Source: an uncultured Lachnospiraceae bacterium (GTDB lineage Bacteria > Bacillota > Clostridia > Lachnospirales > Lachnospiraceae). From it: 64,000 nt of DNA. Shown one piece after another: positions 1 through 7,554 of the stretch (within the stretch, counting starts at the first letter, position 1; each line of letters opens with the position of its first letter). The notes beneath the pieces are model-generated. The model had not been told where the DNA came from. It did no database searches and worked only from the letters and a program-made list of their open reading frames with translations. The translations under genes were made by a program, and so were the position numbers. The DNA lies in NCBI GenBank assembly GCA_910579225.1, contig CAJTTI010000002.1, forward strand, positions 124,001-188,000, given 5' to 3'.

Positions 1-821
1 AAGTCATCGGCAACAAGAGTGCCAGCGGGACGGAGATCCTGGAAGAACTTGCAGAGGAGGAAATTGCAACCGGACATATGATTGTCTATACTTCTGCAGA
101 TTCGGTGCTGCAAATCTGCGGAAATGAAGAGACGTTCGACCTGGAAGAACTCTACCGCTGCTGTGAGATTGCCCGGGAGATTACCATGAAGGATGAGTGG
201 AAAGTAGGAAGAGTCATCGCAAGGCCCTATGTGGGAAAGAGGCGGGGAGAGTTCAAACGGACCAGCAACCGCCACGACTACGCCTTGAAGCCTTCCGGAA
301 AGACGGCGCTGGACGCCCTGAAGGAAGCGGGGCTGGATGTGATCTCCATTGGCAAAATCAAGGATATTTTTGATGGGGAAGGGATTACCAGGGCGCTGAA
401 GTCCAAGAGTTCCGTCCATGGGATGGAACAGACCATTGAGGTGGCAAAAGAGGAATTCCATGGACTGTGTTTTGTAAATCTGGTGGATTTTGACGCCTTG
501 TGGGGACATCGGCGGGATCCGGCCGGATATGCACAGGAGATTGAGAAATTTGACCGGAATCTGGGCGTGTTGATGGAGCTTTTAAAAGGGGATGATCTCC
601 TGATCATCACAGCGGACCACGGTAACGACCCAACATATACGGGAACGGATCACACAAGGGAAAAAGTGCCTTTCCTGGCCTGGTCTCCATCCATGCAGGG
701 ATCTGGAGCACTTCCGGAGGCAGATACATTTGCAGCAGTTGGGGCAACAGTGGCAGACAATTTTGGAGTTGCCATGCCAGAAGGAACTATTGGAGCATCG
801 CTTCTTCGAGAGTTGGTATAA
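1..821 (+). CDS. deoB: Phosphopentomutase, C-terminal part (5' truncated by window edge)
   Basis: Interconverts (deoxy)ribose-1-phosphate and (deoxy)ribose-5-phosphate in nucleoside breakdown, in the cytosol. The reading frame is open from base 3 and gives 272 residues; the family is usually about 390, so the N-terminus with the metal site and phospho-threonine lies outside the window. The visible part has the alkaline-phosphatase-superfamily ending: a VNLVDFDALWGHRRDP motif and an ADHGNDPTYTGTDHTRE motif that supply metal ligands. It heads a salvage cluster that ends with deoC at 7352, whose substrate is the product of this enzyme. Identity is very secure; only the start is missing. Confidence 0.96.
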   Translation, partial: VIGNKSASGTEILEELAEEEIATGHMIVYTSADSVLQICGNEETFDLEELYRCCEIAREITMKDEWKVGRVIARPYVGKRRGEFKRTSNRHDYALKPSGKTALDALKEAGLDVISIGKIKDIFDGEGITRALKSKSSVHGMEQTIEVAKEEFHGLCFVNLVDFDALWGHRRDPAGYAQEIEKFDRNLGVLMELLKGDDLLIITADHGNDPTYTGTDHTREKVPFLAWSPSMQGSGALPEADTFAAVGATVADNFGVAMPEGTIGASLLRELV

Positions 822-847
822 GATCGGCTGATCACGGGGGATGACGG

Positions 848-1567
848 ATGAATGAAGCAGTCAGACTGATCCAGAAGCTGGACAGACAGCACAGAATCTA
901 TCTGGAAACTTATTTCGCAGGCGCGCCGTTCTGGCTGATGGATGCATTTCAGGTGATCCGGATGCCGAAGAACAGGACGTTCATTGCGGAAGGGGAGAGG
1001 GCAGAGGATATCTATATCCTTTTAACAGGAAATGTGGTGGCAGAGGAACATCGGGTCAAGGATATGACGTACGGTTTTATCCGTTTTCATCCTGTGGAAG
1101 TCTTTGGGGTCATGGAACTGATGCTGGAGATGGAAGAGTACCGGACTACGCTGGTGACGACGGAAGAAAGTGTCTTTTTAAAAACCACCCGGAACATGTT
1201 CGGCAAATGGTTTGAACATGATTTCTGTGCATATCGCATGGAGTGCAGAAAAATGGGAAGATATCTTCTGAAGCAGGCGCGTAAGGAACGCCTGTATGTG
1301 CTGCTTCAAGGAGTGGAACGGATTTATCTGGTGCTCTATAAGATGTACCAGACCTACGCCCGGAACGGGCAATGCGTCCTGTATATGAGTCGAAAAGATT
1401 TTACAGAGACGGCCGGAGTATCGGAACGTACCGTTACCAGGACGTTAAAGTCGCTGGAGGAGAAGGGATGCATCGACCGGGAAGGGTGGCGGATCCGGAT
1501 TGGTGAAAAGCAGTATGGGATGATCCGGGAACTGCTGGAAGACAAAATGTATGAATTTGAAGAATGA
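848..1567 (+). CDS. Crp/Fnr-family transcriptional regulator
   Basis: A 239-residue regulator with an N-terminal cyclic-nucleotide-binding-type beta-roll (about residues 30-130, including AEGERAEDIYILLTGNV) and a C-terminal winged helix (about 175-230, SRKDFTETAGVSERTVTRTL). No N-terminal Cys cluster typical of Fe-S Fnr is visible, so an oxygen-sensing role is not supported by sequence. The ATG follows a G-rich ribosome site 26 bases after deoB, and its end overlaps the next frame by 4 bases if the upstream ATG there is used. The position inside a deoxynucleoside cluster suggests local control of these genes; the ligand is unknown. Confidence 0.88.
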   Translation: MNEAVRLIQKLDRQHRIYLETYFAGAPFWLMDAFQVIRMPKNRTFIAEGERAEDIYILLTGNVVAEEHRVKDMTYGFIRFHPVEVFGVMELMLEMEEYRTTLVTTEESVFLKTTRNMFGKWFEHDFCAYRMECRKMGRYLLKQARKERLYVLLQGVERIYLVLYKMYQTYARNGQCVLYMSRKDFTETAGVSERTVTRTLKSLEEKGCIDREGWRIRIGEKQYGMIRELLEDKMYEFEE

Positions 1568-1605
1568 GTTTTTTGAAAGAAAGAACCAATACAGGAGAGA
1601 AACAT

Positions 1606-2448
1606 ATGGTGAAAGCAGTGGTGAACCGGATCATTCCGTTCAGCAGCGTGGATGGTCCGGGCAACCGGACGGCGGTTTTTCTGCAGGGATGTAACATCAA
1701 TTGCAAATACTGTCATAATCCAGAGACCCGGGGGCTGTGTCAGAATTGTGGTGTCTGTGTGGAGCAGTGCCCGGAAGGGGCATTGTCCGCAGAAGGCGGA
1801 CATGTTCGTTATAGTCCGGAAAAATGCGTGCAGTGCGATACCTGTATCCATGTCTGCCCCCACGACAGTTCTCCGCGGACAGAAGAATTGTCTCCGGAAG
1901 AAACGGCAGAGAGGATTCGAAAGCAGATTCCGTTTATCCGGGGGATCTCTGTATCAGGCGGAGAATGTATGCTGCAGCCGGACTTTCTTACAGAGTTGTT
2001 CCGGCTGGCGAAGGCAGATGGACTGACGACACTTATTGACAGCAACGGAACCATTCCTTTCCGGGAATATCCGGAGCTGATGGAGGTCACGGACGGAGTG
2101 ATGCTGGATATTAAAGCATTTGACTGTGAAGAACACCGGACTGTGACGGGGGCGCCCAACGACGTGGTTCTTGCTAATGCATCCTGGTTGGCAGAACACG
2201 GAAAACTATATGAAGTAAGAGCAGTAATTGTTCCGGGACTTTATGACGCGGAACACAGCATACGCAGTATGGGGGAATTCCTTGCGCCATACCTGGCGGT
2301 CCGGGAATTCCGGGTCAAGATTATTGCTTATCGGCCCATGGGTGTGCGGGAGGAATATGCCCGCTACGAGGTACCCAAACAGGAATATCTGGAACATTTG
2401 GCGGATATTCTAAGAGGCTGCGGATTTCAACATATCATAATCATATAA
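1606..2448 (+). CDS. yjjW: YjjW-type glycyl-radical enzyme activase (radical SAM)
   Basis: Radical S-adenosylmethionine enzyme expected to install a glycyl radical on a partner enzyme. The 280-residue protein has the radical SAM motif CNINCKYC near the N-terminus, followed by a ferredoxin insert with two Cys clusters (CGVCVEQCP and CVQCDTCIHVCP) and a glycine-rich SAM-binding stretch SVSGGE. The opening VNRIIPFSSVDGPGNRT closely resembles E. coli YjjW. I chose ATG 1606 because AGGAGAG sits 6 bases upstream; an in-frame ATG at 1564 would overlap the preceding gene. No glycyl-radical partner is present in the window. Its location among deo genes parallels E. coli, where yjjI-yjjW adjoin deoCABD. 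Confidence 0.87.
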   Translation: MVKAVVNRIIPFSSVDGPGNRTAVFLQGCNINCKYCHNPETRGLCQNCGVCVEQCPEGALSAEGGHVRYSPEKCVQCDTCIHVCPHDSSPRTEELSPEETAERIRKQIPFIRGISVSGGECMLQPDFLTELFRLAKADGLTTLIDSNGTIPFREYPELMEVTDGVMLDIKAFDCEEHRTVTGAPNDVVLANASWLAEHGKLYEVRAVIVPGLYDAEHSIRSMGEFLAPYLAVREFRVKIIAYRPMGVREEYARYEVPKQEYLEHLADILRGCGFQHIIII

Positions 2449-2461
2449 AGGAGGCAGGGGA

Positions 2462-4006
2462 GTGGGAAAAGTGAGCCACATGGACGAGAGCAAAGTCGTC
2501 ATCCAGATGAAGGACATCGTGAAAAAATTCGGCGATTTTACCGCCAACGACCACATCAATCTGACGGTGCACAAAGGAGAGGTGCATGCGATCCTGGGCG
2601 AGAACGGCGCAGGTAAGAGTACGATGATGAACGTGCTCTGCGGACTGTATAAGCCCACCAGCGGGGAGATTCTGATCAACGGAAAGGAAGTCCAGTTCTC
2701 CAGTCCGAAGGACGCCATTGACATCGGAATCGGTATGGTGCATCAGCATTTCATGCTGATTCAGCCCTTTACGGTGGCAGACAACATCATCCTTGGAGTG
2801 GAGCCGGTGAAGGGCCTGGTCATTGACCACAGGGCTGCGAGAGAGAAAGTACAGGAGCTTTCGGAGCGCTATGGGATGAAGGTGGATCCGGATGCAAAAG
2901 TGGAGGATATCTCTGTGGGCATGCAGCAGAGAGTGGAGATTCTGAAGGTGCTCTACCGGGGAGCGGACACGCTGATTCTGGACGAGCCCACGGCGTCTCT
3001 GACGCCCCAGGAGATCGAAGGGCTTATGGAGATCATAGAAAATCTGACGGCAGACGGCAAGAGCGTGATTCTGATTACCCATAAACTGAAGGAGATCACA
3101 GCCTGTGCGGACTGTTGTACGATCATCCGCCAGGGAAAATACATCCAGACGGTAAAAGTGGATGAGGTGAATGAAAACGATCTGGCCGCCATGATGGTGG
3201 GCCGGGATGTGAATTTCAAGGTGGAGAAAAAGGAGATGGAGCCGGGGGAAAGGGTGCTGGAAGTGAAAGGAATCCACGCAAAAGACTACCGGGAAGTAGA
3301 GATTTTGAAGGGGCTGAACCTGACGGTAAGGCAGGGAGAGATCGTGGGTCTGGCAGGAGTGGACGGGAACGGTCAGACAGAGCTGGTGGAGGTGCTGACA
3401 GGACTTCGGAAGGCGGAGGCCGGTGAAGTGAGGGTGCTTGGGAAAGATGTATTTAACAAATCACCCAGGGAGACCTTTGCAAGCGGGATCTCCAGTATCC
3501 CGGCAGACCGGCAGAAGCATGGGCTGATTCTGGAATTCTCCAATGAAGACAACCTGATTCTGCAGCATTTTGAAGAAGAGCCGTATTCCCAAAAGGGATT
3601 TCTGAACCGTAAAGCCATCCGGGCGCATGCCACAGAACTGATGGAAAAGTTTGATGTCAGACCGCGGGGGAGCGAGGGGGCGCCTGCAGGGACCTTGTCG
3701 GGAGGGAATCAGCAAAAGGTGATTATTGCCAGAGAAGTCAGCAACGACAAGGAACTGCTGATCGCGGTGAACCCCACAAGAGGTCTGGATGTAGGGGCCA
3801 TAGAGTTCGTACATAAATACCTGGTGGAACAGAGAAATAAAAACCGTGCAGTGCTGTTGGTATCCTTTGAACTGGATGAGATCATGAGCCTGTCTGACCG
3901 GATCGAAGTCATCTTCGACGGTCAGATCACAGGAAGCGTGGCAGGAAAAGATGCGGATGAGAAAGAGCTGGGCTTTATGATGGCGGGAGGCAGACAACAT
4001 GAATAA
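2462..4006 (+). CDS. Nucleoside/sugar ABC transporter ATP-binding protein (two fused ATPase domains)
   Basis: Energises import by the two permeases that follow. The 514 residues contain two ABC domains: the first with Walker A GENGAGKST, signature SVGMQQR and Walker B LILDEPTAS; the second with a degenerate Walker A region AGVDGNGQTE, signature LSGGNQQK and AVNPTRGLD in the Walker B position. This asymmetric layout is typical of the RbsA/YufO group. AAGGAGG ends 7 bases before the GTG start; GTG 2471 and ATG 2480 are weaker alternatives. It overlaps the next gene by 8 bases. With deoB and deoC around it, the likely cargo is (deoxy)nucleosides. No BmpA-like binding lipoprotein is in the window and it may lie upstream. 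Confidence 0.93.
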   Translation: MGKVSHMDESKVVIQMKDIVKKFGDFTANDHINLTVHKGEVHAILGENGAGKSTMMNVLCGLYKPTSGEILINGKEVQFSSPKDAIDIGIGMVHQHFMLIQPFTVADNIILGVEPVKGLVIDHRAAREKVQELSERYGMKVDPDAKVEDISVGMQQRVEILKVLYRGADTLILDEPTASLTPQEIEGLMEIIENLTADGKSVILITHKLKEITACADCCTIIRQGKYIQTVKVDEVNENDLAAMMVGRDVNFKVEKKEMEPGERVLEVKGIHAKDYREVEILKGLNLTVRQGEIVGLAGVDGNGQTELVEVLTGLRKAEAGEVRVLGKDVFNKSPRETFASGISSIPADRQKHGLILEFSNEDNLILQHFEEEPYSQKGFLNRKAIRAHATELMEKFDVRPRGSEGAPAGTLSGGNQQKVIIAREVSNDKELLIAVNPTRGLDVGAIEFVHKYLVEQRNKNRAVLLVSFELDEIMSLSDRIEVIFDGQITGSVAGKDADEKELGFMMAGGRQHE

Positions 4007-5066
4007 GAAAAAGAGTATCCTGGAAAGCAATGTATTCTATACCCTGATCGCCATCCTGGCAGGCTTTGTGATCGGAGCGGTGTTTCTGATGATTGCAGGA
4101 ATCAGTCCGGCAGTGGCTTACGGGAAGCTGGTGAACAGCATATTTGGGAAACCAAAGTATCTGGTGTGGACCCTGATCTATGCCAGTCCCCTGATCTTTA
4201 CCGGACTGAGTGTGGCGTTTTCCTTTCGGACCGGAGTGTTCAACATCGGAGCAGAAGGGCAGTTTGTGGTAGGCACTCTGGCGGCGTGTGTGCTGGGAAT
4301 CCTTGTGGACCTGCCGGTGTGGCTGCATGTGCCGCTCTGCGTGCTGGCGGCAGCGGCGGCCGGAGCGGTATGGTCTCTGGTGGTGGGGATTCTGAAAGTA
4401 AAAAGAGGCATCCATGAGGTTCTTTCCTTTATCATGTTCAACTGGATTGCCTTTTACCTGTCCAACTACGTGGTAAACCTGAAGATCATTCATAAGGAGG
4501 GCGGAGGAGAGGCAACGAAAGATGTGCTGGACTCTGCAAGGCTGCTGTTCCCGGAAGGGATCCGGAAGATGCTGGGCTGTAATGCGGCCAACTGGGGATT
4601 TATCCTGGCAGTGCTGGCGGCTGTCCTGATCTATGTGGTGATTGAAAAGACGACGCTGGGATATAAGCTGAAAGCGGTGGGCTTCAACAGCAACGGCGCG
4701 CTGTATGCCGGGATCAATGCAGACGGTTCGGTACTGACGGCCCTTGGAATCTCAGGCGCTTTGGCAGGACTGGGAGGTGCAGTGCAGCTTCTTGGGATGT
4801 CGGGAAGAGTGAGCCAGTTCGCAGGACAGGAAGGATTTGGCTTTGAGGGAATCACAGTGGCACTGATCGGGTCCTCAAGTCCCATCGGGTGCATCTTCTC
4901 AGGGATTTTCTATGGGGCAATGAAATATGGCGGTTCAAAACTTAGCATGGTCAAGGCACCTTCGGAAGTGGTGGACATCATCATGGGATGCGTGATCCTG
5001 TTCATCGCCATCTCACAGGTGTTCCGGATCCTGTTCTCACGGTTTGGCAAGAAGGAGGGAAAATAA
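3999..5066 (+). CDS. ABC transporter permease (BmpA/YufP type)
   Basis: Integral membrane subunit of the nucleoside importer, 355 residues with about nine or ten hydrophobic segments. The first is at about residues 14-36 (LIAILAGFVIGAVFLMIAG). It carries the family pattern FRTGVFNIGAEGQF and GLGGAVQLLGM. Its ATG lies inside the end of the ATPase gene (8-base overlap), which implies translational coupling. The paralogous partner permease follows directly. Family assignment to the branched-chain/ribose-type permeases (BPD_transp_2) is secure; the substrate is inferred from context. Confidence 0.92.
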   Translation: MNKKKSILESNVFYTLIAILAGFVIGAVFLMIAGISPAVAYGKLVNSIFGKPKYLVWTLIYASPLIFTGLSVAFSFRTGVFNIGAEGQFVVGTLAACVLGILVDLPVWLHVPLCVLAAAAAGAVWSLVVGILKVKRGIHEVLSFIMFNWIAFYLSNYVVNLKIIHKEGGGEATKDVLDSARLLFPEGIRKMLGCNAANWGFILAVLAAVLIYVVIEKTTLGYKLKAVGFNSNGALYAGINADGSVLTALGISGALAGLGGAVQLLGMSGRVSQFAGQEGFGFEGITVALIGSSSPIGCIFSGIFYGAMKYGGSKLSMVKAPSEVVDIIMGCVILFIAISQVFRILFSRFGKKEGK

Positions 5067-5067
5067 C

Positions 5068-6003
5068 ATGGATGTAATCATAAGAAATATTGGTTTGCTC
5101 ATCAATGCGACGCTGACTGCGACCCCGCCCCTTCTGCTGGCGGCGCTTGGGTCCTGTTTCTCGGAGCGCAGCGGAGTGGTCAATATCGGGATCGAAGGAA
5201 TGATGACCATAGGAGCGTTTACAGGAGCGGTCATGGGACTGACAACAGGAAACGGATGGGTGGCATTCTTCTGCGCAGGTATAGCTGGAGCGCTGCTGGG
5301 GGTGATCCATGCGGCAGTATGTATCTCGTTCCATGCAGACCAGACCATTGCGGGGACGGCGATCAACTTCCTGGGCCCGGGTCTGGCGGTGTTCCTGTGC
5401 AAGGCCCTTTATGATAACTCGTCGGACACGCCGGCGATGGATCCGGGAAGTAAGCTGCCGAAGCTGTTTGAAGGAGTATTTCCGGCAGGTTCTTTCTGGA
5501 GCAATGTACTGAATGTGTATGTAGTGGCGTATCTGGTGTTCGTACTTGCGCTGATCTGCTGGTTTGTATTTTATAAGACGAAGTTCGGAGCGCATGTGCG
5601 AGCAGTGGGAGAGCATCCGGAAGCATGTGAGTCTCTGGGAATAGATGTATACAGAGTACGATATATTTGTGTGATTCTGTCGGGATTTCTGTCAGGACTG
5701 GGAGGAGCGTTTGTGACGCTGGCGACGATCAACCAGTTCCGCCCGAATGTAATTGTGGGGCAGGGATTTATTGCGATAGCGGCAGTGATCTTCGGGAAAT
5801 TTTCACCGGAAGGAGCGACGAAGGCGTGCCTGCTGTTCGGACTGTGCAGTGGGATAAAGACGCTGGCGGGTCAGAGTAATGTGGTATCGCCGAACCTGAT
5901 ATCAATGATTCCGTATATTGTGACGATACTGGCGCTGGTATTGTTTGTAGGGAAGGCGCATACGCCGGCAGCGAACGGAAAGATCTTTGTGAAGTCGAAG
6001 TAA
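5068..6003 (+). CDS. ABC transporter permease (BmpA/YufQ type)
   Basis: Second membrane subunit of the same importer, 311 residues. Motifs match its partner: ERSGVVNIGIEGMM, GTAINFLGPGL and GLGGAFVTLATINQF. The start is ATG 5068, 9 bases after AAGGAGG (5052-5058); an upstream in-frame codon at 5044 would place that ribosome site inside the gene. It begins 1 base after the preceding stop, so the three transporter genes form one operon. The two permeases resemble the YufP/YufQ pair of Bacillus that works with one double-domain ATPase. Confidence 0.92.
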   Translation: MDVIIRNIGLLINATLTATPPLLLAALGSCFSERSGVVNIGIEGMMTIGAFTGAVMGLTTGNGWVAFFCAGIAGALLGVIHAAVCISFHADQTIAGTAINFLGPGLAVFLCKALYDNSSDTPAMDPGSKLPKLFEGVFPAGSFWSNVLNVYVVAYLVFVLALICWFVFYKTKFGAHVRAVGEHPEACESLGIDVYRVRYICVILSGFLSGLGGAFVTLATINQFRPNVIVGQGFIAIAAVIFGKFSPEGATKACLLFGLCSGIKTLAGQSNVVSPNLISMIPYIVTILALVLFVGKAHTPAANGKIFVKSK

Positions 6004-6007
6004 ATCT

Positions 6008-6640
6008 ATGGAACAGGGAAAGATAACGGGAAAAAAGATAGCTGCTGCCGTGTTCGGTGTTCTGCTGGTGGGGATTGGCGTAGCGTTTAACAACTGTGCC
6101 GGCTTTGGGAACGATTCCATTGGGATCGTTTATGACGGGATCCGGAGTGCAGGAGGCATGAACCAGGCGCAGTTGGGTATGGCCTCCAATGCAGTAAATC
6201 TGTCTTTGCTGATATTATTGTTCTTTATCGGCAGACGCTATGTGAGCGTGGGTACGTTTGTATATCTGCTTCCCTATGGTTTCTGTGTGGATGTAGGGAA
6301 TTTCCTGTATCGCCAGTTGGCCTGGTCGGAAGGGACCGCTACAAGAGCCTTGTTCAGCGTCATCGGGTGTTCTCTGGTGTGCCTGGGAGTGGCTGTCTAT
6401 ATTACGGTAGATATCGGTGTGGATCCTTTCACCGGTATTGTGCTGGTGCTGAGAGATACGCTCAGGAAAGAATACCGGTACGTCAAGATCGGCTTTGATG
6501 TGACCATGATCGCAGTGGGAACCATTCTGGGCGGAAAGCTGGGGATGGTGACAATCGTCACTGCGTTTGCAGTGGGGCCGGTGATTCAGTTTTTCTCCGG
6601 ACTTTTGAAAAAGTACTGGTTAAAAACGGAAGAAAATTGA
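6008..6640 (+). CDS. YitT/YczE-like integral membrane protein
   Basis: A 210-residue protein with five or so hydrophobic helices (for example residues 10-27, 60-76 and 105-135) and the pattern GIGVAFNNCAGFGNDSIGIV near the N-terminus. This is typical of the YczE/YitT-like family of unknown function, often annotated as a membrane transporter or regulator. It starts 4 bases after the permease stop without a strong ribosome site, so translation is probably coupled. It sits between the nucleoside importer and deoC, which suggests a supporting transport role, but the sequence shows no substrate determinant. Confidence 0.75.
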   Translation: MEQGKITGKKIAAAVFGVLLVGIGVAFNNCAGFGNDSIGIVYDGIRSAGGMNQAQLGMASNAVNLSLLILLFFIGRRYVSVGTFVYLLPYGFCVDVGNFLYRQLAWSEGTATRALFSVIGCSLVCLGVAVYITVDIGVDPFTGIVLVLRDTLRKEYRYVKIGFDVTMIAVGTILGGKLGMVTIVTAFAVGPVIQFFSGLLKKYWLKTEEN

Positions 6641-6686
6641 TAAAATAGGAAGAGTCAGATGAGGGACTTTAATCAGGAGGAACAAA

Positions 6687-7352
6687 ATGGAGACAAATAA
6701 GATTTTAGAGCATGTGGATCATACGCTGTTGACGCAGACGGCCACATGGGAGGAGATTCGTCAGATTTGTGATGATGCGGTTGCCTATGGGACGGCGTCG
6801 GTGTGTATTCCGCCCGCCTATGTGAAGCAGGCGAAGGAGTACGTGCAGGATAAGATGGCAGTATGTACGGTCATTGGTTTTCCGAACGGGTATATGACAA
6901 CAGCAGCGAAAGAGTTTGAAACGAAGGATGCGCTGGCGAATGGGGCGGACGAAATTGACATGGTCATCAATATCGGCTGGGCAAAAGACGGAAAGTTTGA
7001 CTGTATTGAAGAAGAAATCCGGACATTAAAGGCGGCCTGCGGGAATAAGATTCTGAAAGTGATCATCGAAACCTGTCTTTTGACGGATGAGGAGAAGATA
7101 AAGATGTGCCACGCAGTGACCGCAGCAGGTGCGGATTATATTAAGACTTCTACGGGATTTTCCACAACAGGAGCCACTTTCGAGGATGTCAGACTGTTTT
7201 CGGAACATATTGGTGAAGGCGTGAAGATAAAAGCAGCCGGCGGCATTTCGTCTATGGATGATGCGGTGAAATTCCTGGAACTTGGGGCGGACCGTCTTGG
7301 GACGAGCCGGATGATCAAACTGGTGAAGAAAGAGCAAGCATCAGGGTATTGA
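6687..7352 (+). CDS. deoC: Deoxyribose-phosphate aldolase
   Basis: Splits 2-deoxyribose-5-phosphate into glyceraldehyde-3-phosphate and acetaldehyde, the last step of deoxynucleoside catabolism. The 221-residue TIM barrel keeps the class I aldolase set: Lys153 in YIKTSTGFS forms the Schiff base, Lys182 is in IKAAGGI, and Asp91 is in EIDMVINIG. Length and motifs match the short bacterial DeoC. CAGGAGG precedes the ATG. It closes the deo cluster and is followed by a strong terminator at 7408. Together with deoB and the importer it makes a complete route from imported deoxynucleosides to central metabolism, apart from a phosphorylase not seen here. Confidence 0.97.
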   Translation: METNKILEHVDHTLLTQTATWEEIRQICDDAVAYGTASVCIPPAYVKQAKEYVQDKMAVCTVIGFPNGYMTTAAKEFETKDALANGADEIDMVINIGWAKDGKFDCIEEEIRTLKAACGNKILKVIIETCLLTDEEKIKMCHAVTAAGADYIKTSTGFSTTGATFEDVRLFSEHIGEGVKIKAAGGISSMDDAVKFLELGADRLGTSRMIKLVKKEQASGY

Positions 7353-7407
7353 TGTCAGAGCAGCGTTGATAAAATCAGCGCTTTCTGGGGTTTGTCGTGC
7401 AATGCAG

Positions 7408-7454
7408 GCAGGGACACAGGTACGCAGGTACCGGCAGATGTCCCTGCTTTTTTT
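7408..7454 (+). terminator. Rho-independent terminator after deoC
   Basis: GCAGGGACA (7408-7416) pairs perfectly with TGTCCCTGC (7439-7447), followed by seven T residues. It ends the deo transcript. Confidence 0.93.
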
Positions 7455-7474
7455 AATGTTTCCCTGATTGGGTA

Positions 7475-7503
7475 TTGTATATTTTTGCTGTTTCCGTTAT
7501 GCT
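7475..7503 (+). promoter_or_regulatory. Possible promoter for the cooS operon
   Basis: TTGTAT (7475-7480), a 17-base spacer and TATGCT (7498-7503), with TATAGG alternatives just downstream. It lies between the deoC terminator and the AGGAGG of cooS. The match to the vegetative consensus is only moderate. Confidence 0.4.
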
Positions 7504-7554
7504 ATAGGTATATGTTTTGTAACATGATATACATAAACAGGAGGAAAGTATACT

